A DNA stretch of 64,000 nucleotides from Dongia_A sp039808885. Lineage in GTDB: Bacteria > Pseudomonadota > Alphaproteobacteria > Dongiales > Dongiaceae. This document shows, piece by piece, positions 17,926 through 26,381 of this stretch. The stretch lies in the NCBI GenBank assembly GCA_039808885.1, contig JBDHTX010000014.1:33850-97849 (forward strand), read 5' to 3'. The position numbers were made by a program, and so were the translations under genes. The notes under the pieces were generated by a model. The model was not told where the DNA came from. It saw only the letters and a program-made list of their open reading frames with translations, and searched no databases. Each line of letters starts with the position of its first letter. The stretch's first letter is position 1.

Positions 17926-19329
17926 TCAGGCGATCAGCCGCGCCGACATGTGGCGCCAGCGCAGGAACAGCAGGCTCGCCGACACGGCGAGCCCGATCGC
18001 CATGCCGCACCACAACCCGACACCGCCGAGATCGAACCAGAAGGCGAGCGGCACGCCGGTGCCGAGACCGAAGACCCAATAGCCGAGGCCGCAGATCACC
18101 ATCGGCACGCGCGTGTCCTTGAGCCCGCGCAGGGCGCCCTGGGTGGTCACCTGGGTGCCATCGACCACCTGGAAGATCGCAGCCACGATGAAGAACATCG
18201 CGGTCATGCCGACCGCCTCGGCGTTGGCCGGATCGTCCAGGTCGAGATAGATCGAGGTCAGCAGGCTCGGCACCGTCCACATGGTGAGGGCCGCCAGCAG
18301 CATCCAGCAAACCCCGAGGCCGATGGCGGCATAGCCCGCCATGCGCGCCGCCTCCGGCCGCTGCGCGCCGATCGCGTAGCCGACGCGCACGGTCGCGGCC
18401 TGGCTCAGCGCATAGGGAATCATGAAAGAGATCGAGCAGACATTGACCACCGCGTTGTGGGCCGCCAGCGCCGCCGTCGAGACCAGGCCCATCAGCAGCG
18501 CGGAGACGAAGAACAGGCCGCTCTCGAACACATAGGCGAGCGCGATGGGCACGCCGACATGGAACAGCTCCGCCATCATCCTGCGATCGAGGCGCAACAA
18601 GCTGCCGAACACCCGGTAGTGACGCAGCGTCGGCACCAGCTCCACATAGGCGACGATGATGGCGAGATGCAGCACGCCCACCAGGCTGCCGCTCAGGCCC
18701 ACCGCCATCGCGCCCATCTCCGGCGCGCCCCAGTTCCCGTACATGAAGATGTAGTTGAACAGGAAGGAGAACGGCAATCCGACGACGGCGCAGACGGTGA
18801 CGATCATCGGCCGCCCCATCACGGTCGCGAAGTTGCGCAGGACGGTGAACCAATAGGTCAGCGGCACCCAGGGCAGGCCCCACAGCACCACGCCCTGCAT
18901 CTGCGACACCAGTTCGGCATCGTCATAGATGTAGGGCAGCAGCGCGATGGCGCCGAGCAGCACGCCGACGATCGGCAGGCTGAGCAGGGTCGCCATCAGG
19001 AAGCCCTGGCGCATGGCGAGCGAGACGCCGCCGTGATCCTCCGCGCCATGGGCCTGGGCGCCCACCGCGCCGGTGGCGGAGATGGCGCCCATGCCCCACA
19101 GCATCGGCGTGAACAGCAGTTGCAGGCCAAGTCCGGCGGCGGCCAGCGCCGTCTCGCCCAGATGGCCGGCCATCGCATTGTCGATGACGCCCATCCCCAT
19201 CTCCGCCAGCAGGGCCGCGGCGATGGGCAGGGTCAGGATCAGGGTCTCGCGGATCTCCCGGCGCCAGTCGTGAACCGGCATGCCGAGCGCGCGGACGGCC
19301 GGCGCCGTCTGTATCTTGTCGCTCGACAT
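17926..19329 (-). CDS. MATE family multidrug/toxin efflux transporter
   Basis: A 467-residue, twelve-helix inner-membrane antiporter. The first helix region carries LLAEMGMGVIDNAMAGHLGE, the conserved MATE N-terminal signature, and the second half repeats the fold (AYVFESGLFFVSALLMG...). It would export cationic drugs or metabolites in exchange for Na+ or H+. It lies between ispA and tlyA in a gene run where dxs is commonly found, so it may be a replacement or insertion. The substrate is unknown. Confidence 0.9.
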   Translation of the reverse strand: MSSDKIQTAPAVRALGMPVHDWRREIRETLILTLPIAAALLAEMGMGVIDNAMAGHLGETALAAAGLGLQLLFTPMLWGMGAISATGAVGAQAHGAEDHGGVSLAMRQGFLMATLLSLPIVGVLLGAIALLPYIYDDAELVSQMQGVVLWGLPWVPLTYWFTVLRNFATVMGRPMIVTVCAVVGLPFSFLFNYIFMYGNWGAPEMGAMAVGLSGSLVGVLHLAIIVAYVELVPTLRHYRVFGSLLRLDRRMMAELFHVGVPIALAYVFESGLFFVSALLMGLVSTAALAAHNAVVNVCSISFMIPYALSQAATVRVGYAIGAQRPEAARMAGYAAIGLGVCWMLLAALTMWTVPSLLTSIYLDLDDPANAEAVGMTAMFFIVAAIFQVVDGTQVTTQGALRGLKDTRVPMVICGLGYWVFGLGTGVPLAFWFDLGGVGLWCGMAIGLAVSASLLFLRWRHMSARLIA

Positions 19330-19353
19330 GGGTCCTGCATCCGGTTTTCTGCT

Positions 19354-20238
19354 CTAGCTCTTGCGGGTGATGACGAAGTCGGTCATCCAACGCAACGGGT
19401 CGGCCTTGGCGCCGAACATATCGAGATGCGCGTTCGCCTGGTCGCCCAGCAGCCGCGCCTGGTTGCGCGCGCGCTCCAGACCCAGAATCGACACGAAAGT
19501 CGCCTTGCCGGCGGCGGCGTCGGCGCCGACCGGCTTGCCGGTCTGGGCCGCGTCGCCCTCGGCATCCAGCAGATCGTCGACGATCTGGAAGGCGAGCCCC
19601 AGATCGTGGGCATAGGAGATCAGCGCATGGCGCACCTGCGGCGCCCCGTGGCCGAGGATGCCGCCCGCCTCGCAGGAGAAGGCGATGATCTCGCCGGTCT
19701 TCAGCCGCTGCAGCCGGGTGATGGCGCCGATGTCGAGCGCCTCGTTCTCCGCCAGCAGGTCGATCATCTGCCCGCCGACCATGCCGGCCGCGCCGCCGGC
19801 CTTGGCCAGCGCATGCACCAGCTCGGCGCGCACATGGCCGTCGGGATGGGTCGCCGGATCGGACAGCACCTCGAACGCCATGGTCAGCAGGCCGTCGCCG
19901 GCCAGGATGGCCGTCGCCTCGTCGAATTCCTTGTGCACCGTCGGCCGGCCGCGGCGCAGGTCGCTGTCGTCCATCGCCGGCAGATCGTCATGCACCAGCG
20001 AATAGCAATGCAGCATCTCGACCGCCGCGGCGGCGCGCAGCGCATAGTCCGCGTGCACGTCGAACAAGGCGGCGCTGTGCAGCACCAGGTAGGGCCGGAT
20101 GCGCTTGCCGCCGCCCATGGTGGCGTAGCGCATGGCATCGACCACGCGGCGCTCGGCGCCGGCGACGGGCGGCAGCAGCCGGTCCAGGGTGCGATTGACC
20201 GCGGCGGCGGCCTCGTTCAAAGCCTGTTCGATCGACAA
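19354..20238 (-). CDS. ispA: Polyprenyl synthetase, farnesyl/geranyl diphosphate synthase type
   Basis: A 294-residue class I prenyltransferase that condenses isopentenyl diphosphate with DMAPP/GPP. The first aspartate-rich motif is DDLPAMDD followed by RRGRPTVHKEF; the second is FQIVDDLLD. The two-residue insertion in the first motif (DDxxxxD) is typical of bacterial short-chain FPP synthases. The start codon is TTG with GGAGC about seven bases upstream. xseB lies 43 bases upstream on the same strand. Confidence 0.93.
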   Translation of the reverse strand: MSIEQALNEAAAAVNRTLDRLLPPVAGAERRVVDAMRYATMGGGKRIRPYLVLHSAALFDVHADYALRAAAAVEMLHCYSLVHDDLPAMDDSDLRRGRPTVHKEFDEATAILAGDGLLTMAFEVLSDPATHPDGHVRAELVHALAKAGGAAGMVGGQMIDLLAENEALDIGAITRLQRLKTGEIIAFSCEAGGILGHGAPQVRHALISYAHDLGLAFQIVDDLLDAEGDAAQTGKPVGADAAAGKATFVSILGLERARNQARLLGDQANAHLDMFGAKADPLRWMTDFVITRKS

Positions 20239-20281
20239 AGGAAAGCTCCGGAACCTGGATTGGTGGAAAGCCGCAGTACTC

Positions 20282-20548
20282 TCAGTCCAACTTCGCCGGC
20301 TCGGCGCCGACCGACCCGTCCTGCGACAGCACGATCTTCTCGACCTTCAGCTGCGCCTCGCGCAGCTTGGCCTCGCAATGACGCTTCAAGGCAGCACCCC
20401 GCTCATACGCCTTGATCGCGTCGTCGAGCTTGTTGTCGCCGCGCTCGAGCCGCTTGACCAGCTCCTGCAGCTCGGCCAGCGCGTCCTCGAAGCTCAAACC
20501 GGCGATGTCGGCCGGAACGGCGGTCCCGGTCGTCTTGTCCTGGGCCAT
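20282..20548 (-). CDS. xseB: Exodeoxyribonuclease VII small subunit
   Basis: An 88-residue helical protein; the core LSFEDALAELQELVKRLERGD followed by DAIKAYERGAALKRHCEAKL is diagnostic of XseB. It binds the large subunit XseA (not in the window) to form the single-strand exonuclease used in repair. The gene order xseB-ispA is conserved in many proteobacteria. Confidence 0.93.
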   Translation of the reverse strand: MAQDKTTGTAVPADIAGLSFEDALAELQELVKRLERGDNKLDDAIKAYERGAALKRHCEAKLREAQLKVEKIVLSQDGSVGAEPAKLD

Positions 20549-20565
20549 GCGTGCCTCTAAACGAA

Positions 20566-20588
20566 GACCCGCCGCCCCGAGGCGGGTC
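20566..20588 (-). terminator. Probable intrinsic terminator after the HDAC-like gene
   Basis: An 8-bp GC stem (GACCCGCC / GGCGGGTC) with a seven-base loop lies about 80 bases past the stop of the HDAC-like gene. On the minus strand it is followed by the T-rich TTCGTTTAG. It would separate the upstream three-gene group from xseB, whose start is 18 bases further on. Confidence 0.5.
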
Positions 20589-20670
20589 GAACCTTGAGAA
20601 TCGGCGGCATTCTAGCCATCGCTCCCGACCGCAGCAAGGCCGCCGGGCGCACCGCAAACCTTTGATATAT

Positions 20671-21603
<933 letters not shown>

Positions 21604-21627
21604 CTCCTCTCCCCTTTTCTCAGGTCG

Positions 21628-22389
21628 CTAGGGTCGCCGCTGCAGTTCGAGGATGGCTTGGCCCTCCGACAGCAGCATCCGGTCGTCGCCCAGCCGCACC
21701 AGGTCGAGCAGGGCGACGCCGACGCAGGTTACCCGCACCATCACCGCCGTCGGGTATTGCGACAGATCGCCGAACTCGGGCCCGGGCGCCGGCTCGGCGT
21801 GGTAGCGCGGGATCGAACAGGAATCGCCCGCGAGAGTCCGGATCGGCGCCTCGGCCAGCGACAGGTCGCGGCCGACCCAGCCCTTCGCCGCCGCCGCGCG
21901 GTCCGCGTCGGCGAGCGCCGTGCGCAGCGCCGCAACGCGCCAGTTGCCCATCAGCCAGGCATAGCCCGAGCTCGGCGGCGGCGCTGCGGTCGCCGTGTCG
22001 GGCGGCGCCAGGGCATCGATCCGGGCGCGGTACAGCGCGCTGAGGCACCCGATCGCGTCATCGACCTCGAGGGCCTCTCCGCCGTCGATGCCGCAGGCGG
22101 CGGCGCGATTGCCCGCCCAGGCGCGCTGCTCCAGGCGCAAGGTCGCCTGCGCGTCGCCGGAGGTGGCCGCCAGCTTCGTGCGGTAGGCCTGCGCCAGATC
22201 CGCGTCCAGGGACGCCAGCTCTTCATCCGCGCAGATCAGCGTCTCCAGAGGTTGCGTCGCCGCGTCGCAATCGAAGCTCGGCTGCGGTGCTGCATCCTGG
22301 GCCGCGTCCTGGGCCGCGGCCCGGCCGCAGATGGCCGCCGCGACGACGAGTGCAAAGACCTGGATGCGCCCGATGTTGCTCGATCCCAT
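21628..22389 (-). CDS. Exported LprI/DUF1311-type protein
   Basis: A 253-residue protein with an N-terminal hydrophobic signal (about 5-27). Residues 38-120 form a lysozyme-inhibitor LprI-like domain: FDCDAATQPLETLICADEELASLDADLAQAY, then RAWAGNRAAAC, with the usual paired cysteines. The C-terminal half (about 135-253) is a separate domain that I do not recognise, with two cysteines. LprI in mycobacteria inhibits lysozyme; whether this protein does is unknown. It lies between DUF423 and HDAC-like genes, all on the minus strand. Confidence 0.7.
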   Translation of the reverse strand: MGSSNIGRIQVFALVVAAAICGRAAAQDAAQDAAPQPSFDCDAATQPLETLICADEELASLDADLAQAYRTKLAATSGDAQATLRLEQRAWAGNRAAACGIDGGEALEVDDAIGCLSALYRARIDALAPPDTATAAPPPSSGYAWLMGNWRVAALRTALADADRAAAAKGWVGRDLSLAEAPIRTLAGDSCSIPRYHAEPAPGPEFGDLSQYPTAVMVRVTCVGVALLDLVRLGDDRMLLSEGQAILELQRRP

Positions 22390-22402
22390 TGTGCCGAGGC
22401 CC

Positions 22403-22780
22403 CTATCCTGCGGATCGCAGCCGGAAGGCCGCGACGATCACCGCCAGCCAGCCAGCCATCATCGCCGTGCCGCCGATCGGCGCAAGCGCGGTGATCCAAC
22501 CAAGACCGGCCAGCGCGTAGAGGTAGAGTGCGCCGGAAAATACCAGCGCGCCGATGCCGAAGGCCAAGCCCGCCAGGGGCAACAGGCGCGTGCGCTGTGC
22601 GTTGGCGACGGCGCCGAGCCCAAGCAGCGCCGCCGCGTGCCACAGCTGATAGGAAGCGCCCGTCTTCACCCATTCGATCGCGGCGGCGTCCAGGGTGGCT
22701 TGCAGCCCATGCGCCGCCCAGGCACCCATCGCCACGCCCATGACGCCATTCAATCCAGCGCCCAACAGATATCCACGCAA
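22403..22780 (-). CDS. DUF423 (YgdD-type) small membrane protein
   Basis: A 125-residue protein with about four transmembrane helices. The segments GAWAAHGL, WVKTGASYQLWHAAALL, FSGALYLYALAG and ALAPIGGTAMMAGW are the DUF423 pattern. The start is taken as TTG at 22780 because TAGGAG lies seven bases upstream and the protein then begins at the family's usual point; no ATG fits. Function is unknown. It is first in a minus-strand group with the LprI-like and HDAC-like genes. Confidence 0.85.
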   Translation of the reverse strand: MRGYLLGAGLNGVMGVAMGAWAAHGLQATLDAAAIEWVKTGASYQLWHAAALLGLGAVANAQRTRLLPLAGLAFGIGALVFSGALYLYALAGLGWITALAPIGGTAMMAGWLAVIVAAFRLRSAG

Positions 22781-22938
22781 CGTGTCACTCCTATGACATC
22801 GGCCGGCGGGGCCACCGCGGCAAGAACCGCCACCTTGGTCCCGCTTGCGAGAGGCTGGCCGACAGGCCCTGCCTCGTCTATCTATTGCATTATGACCGGT
22901 GCGCTGGAAAGTTCGGTGGAGAAAATGTCGCGCCCAGG

Positions 22939-23008
22939 GACAGAAAAGTGGCGACAGAAAAGTGGCGACAGAAAAGTGACGGCGGAAAAGTGACGACGGA
23001 AAGGTTCC
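22939..23008 (+). repeat. Five tandem 14-bp repeats directly before an enoyl-CoA hydratase gene
   Basis: Consecutive 14-base units start at 22939, 22953, 22967, 22981 and 22995. The first two are identical (GACAGAAAAGTGGC). Units three and four each differ at a few positions, and the fifth (GACGGAAAGGTTCC) is the most diverged. The fifth supplies the GGAAAGG ribosome site for the ATG at 23010. The array is purine-rich and lies in a 229-base non-coding gap. Confidence 0.9.
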
Positions 23009-23009
23009 G

Positions 23010-23795
23010 ATGAGCGAGTCCACGATCCTGGTGCGGCGTGACGGGTCGATCGCGCGCCTGACATTGAACCGGCCCGACCGGCTGAACAGCTTCACCCTCG
23101 GCATGCTGGGGCAATTGAGCGACGCGCTCTCCGACCTTGATGCCGACGATGCGGTGCGGGTGGTGATCCTGGGCGGCGCCGGGCGCGGCTTCTGCGCCGG
23201 ACAGGATCTCAGCGACCACGCGGCGGTCGACGATGCGCGCGCGATCCGCAGCGTGGTCGAGCGGCACTACAATCCGGTGGTGCGCCAAATCCGCGCCCTG
23301 CGCCAGCCGGTGATCGGCGCCGTCAACGGCGTCGCCGCCGGAGCCGGCTGCTCGCTCGCCTTGGCCTGCGACATCACCATCGCGACCGCCAGCGCCAAGT
23401 TCGTCAACGCCTTCGTCAATATCGGCCTCAGCCTCGATTGCGGCGGCAGCTATTTCCTGCCGCGCCTGGTCGGCCAGGCGCGCGCCCTCGGCCTCGCCCT
23501 GCTGGGCGAGCCGCTCGACGCCGCCAAGGCGGCCGAGTGGGGCCTGATCTGGAAATGCATGTCCGATGCGGATTTCGCGGGCGAAGTCGATGCGCTGGCG
23601 CGGCGCCTCGCGGAGATGCCGACGGCGGCCATCGGCCTGATCAAGCAGGCGATCAACCTCAGCGGCCATCATTCGCTGGAGCAGCAACTCGCCACCGAAG
23701 CCGAGCTGCAGGGCGCGGCGGCCGAGACCGAAGACTACCAGGAGGGCCGCGCCGCCTTCCTGGCCAAGCGCAAGCCGCGCTTCACCGGCCGCTAG
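23010..23795 (+). CDS. Enoyl-CoA hydratase/isomerase family protein (PaaG-like)
   Basis: A 261-residue crotonase-fold enzyme. The oxyanion-hole segments GRGFCAGQDLSDH (about 57-69) and NGVAAGAGCSLALACD (about 108-123) are clear. The FCAGQDLSD form and the single aspartate-type active site resemble PaaG, the ring-opening isomerase of phenylacetate degradation, more than a standard EchA, but no other paa gene is in the window. The substrate is therefore open. It begins inside the tandem-repeat array's last unit for its ribosome site and is followed by a pseudogene. Confidence 0.8.
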   Translation: MSESTILVRRDGSIARLTLNRPDRLNSFTLGMLGQLSDALSDLDADDAVRVVILGGAGRGFCAGQDLSDHAAVDDARAIRSVVERHYNPVVRQIRALRQPVIGAVNGVAAGAGCSLALACDITIATASAKFVNAFVNIGLSLDCGGSYFLPRLVGQARALGLALLGEPLDAAKAAEWGLIWKCMSDADFAGEVDALARRLAEMPTAAIGLIKQAINLSGHHSLEQQLATEAELQGAAAETEDYQEGRAAFLAKRKPRFTGR

Positions 23796-23810
23796 AACGG
23801 GTCCGCACCG

Positions 23811-23990
23811 ATGGCGCAATTCGGCATCGGCCGCCGTTTCCTCGCCGGCGCCGGGCGCTAGATGGGCGATCTCGACCTGCCCGGCGCGCCGACGGACGCG
23901 CTTGCGCCCGCGGGCGTCACTCGGCTAGACATGCCCGCGACGCCGCCTGCCATCGGGCAGGCGCTACGGCGGGCACGACAGCAGGGTTAG
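23811..23990 (+). pseudogene. Remnant of a xanthine dehydrogenase/CoxL-type molybdopterin-binding large subunit
   Basis: The frame reads MAQFGIGRRFLAGAGR, then TAG (23859-23861), then a further stretch ending VTRLDMPATPPAIGQALRRAR before TAG at 23988. The first part resembles the N-terminus of CoxL/XDH large subunits (QFGIG...RFL-GxGR). The last part resembles their C-terminus (xDMPATPxxVWxAL). Intact proteins are about 750-800 residues, so nearly the whole interior is missing, and one in-frame stop remains. Identification is by motif memory; a profile search against PF02738/PF20256-type domains would decide it. Confidence 0.6.
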
Positions 23991-23996
23991 CCTTCC

Positions 23997-24767
23997 TTGA
24001 CACGCGCGAAATGGGCGGCGGAACTGGCCGAGGTGGCGCGCCATGCCGGCGCGGAAATCCTCAAGATCTATGCCGGCGAATTCGCCACCGCGCGAAAGGC
24101 CGATCATTCCCCGGTGACCGCCGCCGACCTGGCCGCCGAGGCGGTGATCCTGCCGGCCCTGCGCCGCCTCGCCCCCGACATCGCCATCATCTCGGAGGAG
24201 GATTCGCAGCAATCCGGCCTGCCACGGGAAGCGCCGGCGCGCTTCTGGCTGGTCGATCCGCTGGACGGCACCAAGGAATTCGTCGCCCGCAACGGCGAGT
24301 TCACCGTCAACATCGCGCTGATCGAGGATGGCCGGCCGGTGCTCGGCATCGTGCATCTGCCGGCGCTGGCCCAGACCTATCGCGGCTACGACCGCGTCGC
24401 CGAGCGCGCCGATGACGGAACCGCCTTCACCGCCATCCACGCGCGCCGCACGCCGCCGGAGGGCGCCGTCATGATCATCAGCCGCTCTCATGCCGCCAAG
24501 GAACTGGTGAAGGCGGAGGAGATGGGCGAGCGCATCCAGGGCACGCTCGTCGCCGGCTCGTCGCTGAAATTCTGCCGCCTGGCCGAGGGCGCCGCCGATC
24601 TCTATCCGCGCTACGGGCCGACCATGGAATGGGACACCGCCGCCGGCCAGGCGATCCTCGAAGCCGCCGGAGGTTCCGTCCACGCGAGCGACGGCGCGCC
24701 CCTGCGCTACGGCAAGCCGGGTTTCCGCAATCCGCATTTCATCGCGCGGGGCGCCGGACATGGCTAG
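23997..24767 (+). CDS. cysQ: 3'(2'),5'-bisphosphate nucleotidase
   Basis: A 256-residue Mg-dependent phosphatase of the inositol monophosphatase superfamily that removes the 3' phosphate of PAP/PAPS in sulfate assimilation. Motifs: SPVTAADLAAE, ISEEDS, DPLDGTKEFVARNGEFTVNIALI (catalytic), GSSLKFCRLAEG and EWDTAAGQAILEAAGG. It starts at a TTG just after the pseudogene stop; the nearby ATG is out of frame. Its end overlaps the tsaC start by eight bases. Confidence 0.9.
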   Translation: MTRAKWAAELAEVARHAGAEILKIYAGEFATARKADHSPVTAADLAAEAVILPALRRLAPDIAIISEEDSQQSGLPREAPARFWLVDPLDGTKEFVARNGEFTVNIALIEDGRPVLGIVHLPALAQTYRGYDRVAERADDGTAFTAIHARRTPPEGAVMIISRSHAAKELVKAEEMGERIQGTLVAGSSLKFCRLAEGAADLYPRYGPTMEWDTAAGQAILEAAGGSVHASDGAPLRYGKPGFRNPHFIARGAGHG

Positions 24768-25713
24768 GCGCCTGCAGCCGACCTTGGGCGAGATCGGCGA
24801 GGCGGCGCGGGCGCTTCGCGCCGGCAAGCTGGTCGCCTTCCCCACCGAGACGGTCTATGGCCTCGGCGGCGACGCCACCAACGACCGCGCGGTGGCGGCG
24901 ATCTTCGCGGCCAAGGGAAGGCCGAGCTTCAATCCGTTGATTGTGCACGTCTCCAATACTTCGGCGGCGGCGCAGCATGCCGAGCTCTCGGCCAAGGCCC
25001 AGGCGCTCGCCAAGCGCTTCTGGCCCGGGCCGCTGACCCTGGTGCTGCCGCGCCGCCGCGATTGCAAGATCTCGCTGCTGGCGACGGCCGGGCTCGACAG
25101 CGTCGCCTTGCGCGTGCCCGCGCACAACATCGCGCAGACCCTGCTGATGATGGCGGGCGTCCCGCTCGCGGCCCCCAGCGCCAATCCCTCCGGCCGTCTG
25201 TCGCCGACCGAGGCCGACCACGTACTGGCCGATCTCGGCGACAAGGTGGAATTCGTGATCGATGGCGGGCCTTGCGCCATCGGCGTCGAATCGACGGTGC
25301 TGAGCCTGCTGGACGACAAGCCGCGCATCCTGCGCCCCGGCGCGGTCACGGCGGAGCAGATCGCCGACATCCTGCAAGGCCCGGTGGAGACCGAGACCGG
25401 CAGCGACGATGCCGCGGCACCCCGCTCGCCCGGCCGGCTGCTCAGCCACTACGCGCCGCGCTTGCCGGTGCGACTCGACGCAAGCGCCGCCGCGACCGGC
25501 GAGGTCCTGCTCGGCTTCGGTGCATCCGCACCCAAGGACGCGCTCAATCTCAGCCCGACCGGCGACCTGCAAGAGGCTGCCGCCAACCTCTTCGCCATGC
25601 TGCGCAAGCTGGACGACCCGAAATACCGCGCCATCGCCGTGATGCCGGTGCCGGAAACCGGCCTCGGGCGGGCCATTAACGATCGCCTGCGCCGCGCGGC
25701 GGCGCCGCGCTGA
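24760..25713 (+). CDS. tsaC: L-threonylcarbamoyladenylate synthase, Sua5 type
   Basis: A 317-residue enzyme that makes threonylcarbamoyl-AMP for tRNA t6A37. The YrdC domain (about 10-200) shows FPTETVYGLGGDATN, KGRPSFNPLIVHV, APSANPSGRLSPTEADHV and IGVESTVLSL. A C-terminal Sua5 domain follows (about 215-317), beginning SPGRLLSHYAPRLPVRL, so it is the long Sua5 form rather than short TsaC. Its ATG lies inside the end of cysQ. Confidence 0.93.
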   Translation: MARRLQPTLGEIGEAARALRAGKLVAFPTETVYGLGGDATNDRAVAAIFAAKGRPSFNPLIVHVSNTSAAAQHAELSAKAQALAKRFWPGPLTLVLPRRRDCKISLLATAGLDSVALRVPAHNIAQTLLMMAGVPLAAPSANPSGRLSPTEADHVLADLGDKVEFVIDGGPCAIGVESTVLSLLDDKPRILRPGAVTAEQIADILQGPVETETGSDDAAAPRSPGRLLSHYAPRLPVRLDASAAATGEVLLGFGASAPKDALNLSPTGDLQEAAANLFAMLRKLDDPKYRAIAVMPVPETGLGRAINDRLRRAAAPR

Positions 25714-25879
25714 GCGCGCGGCGGGACAACCACCCTCCAGGCGCCAGTGACATCCGTCAACCCACCGGAATGTGACGAAGAATCCGGTTTCCCGGCCCCG
25801 GGACTTGCTCCATCATGTCGGCTGAACAATCGCGGCGCCGGGCAAGTCGGCCGCATTCCAGGGAACTAGGGAGTTGACC

Positions 25880-26359
25880 ATGCGAATCTCGGGTCTCGCG
25901 ATCGGGCTGGCGGCAGCGTTGCTGTGCGCCGCCCCCTGGGCGTCCCAACCGGCGCGCGCCGACGTCAACCTCGGCAGCCTGGTCTGCAATGTCTCCTCCG
26001 GCTTCGGCTATCTCATCGGCTCCAACCGCAATGTGAGCTGCGTGTTCAACCGCTCCAACGGATCGGTCGAGCGCTATAACGGCCAGATCCGCGACTGGGG
26101 CTTCGACCTCGGCTATTTCCATGCCGGGTCGATCGTCTGGGGCGTGATCGCGCCGGGCAACAACGTGGCGCCGGGCTCGCTGGCCGGCGACTATACCGGC
26201 GGCGGCGCCGGCGCCTCGGCCGGCATCGGCGTGAAGGCGAACCTGCTGTTCGGCGGCGACGGGGGCAAGATCTCGCTGCAGCCCCTCGCGGTCGAGGGCA
26301 ATATCGGCATCGGCGCCAATGTCGGCGTCACCCGGCTGACGCTGTATCCGGGCCAGTAA
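25880..26359 (+). CDS. DUF992 exported protein
   Basis: A 159-residue protein with a signal peptide (about 1-28, cleavage after ARA) and a glycine-rich beta domain: VCNVSSGFGYLIGSNRNVSCVF, then YNGQIRDWGFDLGY, GDYTGGGAGASAGIGVKANLL and LTLYPG. This matches the DUF992 family of alphaproteobacteria, of unknown function. The ATG at 25880 with AGGGAG upstream is preferred over a TTG two codons earlier. Confidence 0.85.
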   Translation: MRISGLAIGLAAALLCAAPWASQPARADVNLGSLVCNVSSGFGYLIGSNRNVSCVFNRSNGSVERYNGQIRDWGFDLGYFHAGSIVWGVIAPGNNVAPGSLAGDYTGGGAGASAGIGVKANLLFGGDGGKISLQPLAVEGNIGIGANVGVTRLTLYPGQ

Positions 26360-26381
26360 TCCTGACGGCGGGACGGCGCGC

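Noticed and set aside
17950..20415. An 821-codon plus-strand open frame across MATE, ispA and xseB
   Set aside because: It is antisense to three recognisable proteins and its product is a low-complexity His/Arg/Gln mixture.
22939..23008. Possible CRISPR array
   Set aside because: Units are 14 bases and contiguous with no spacers; this is a simple tandem repeat.
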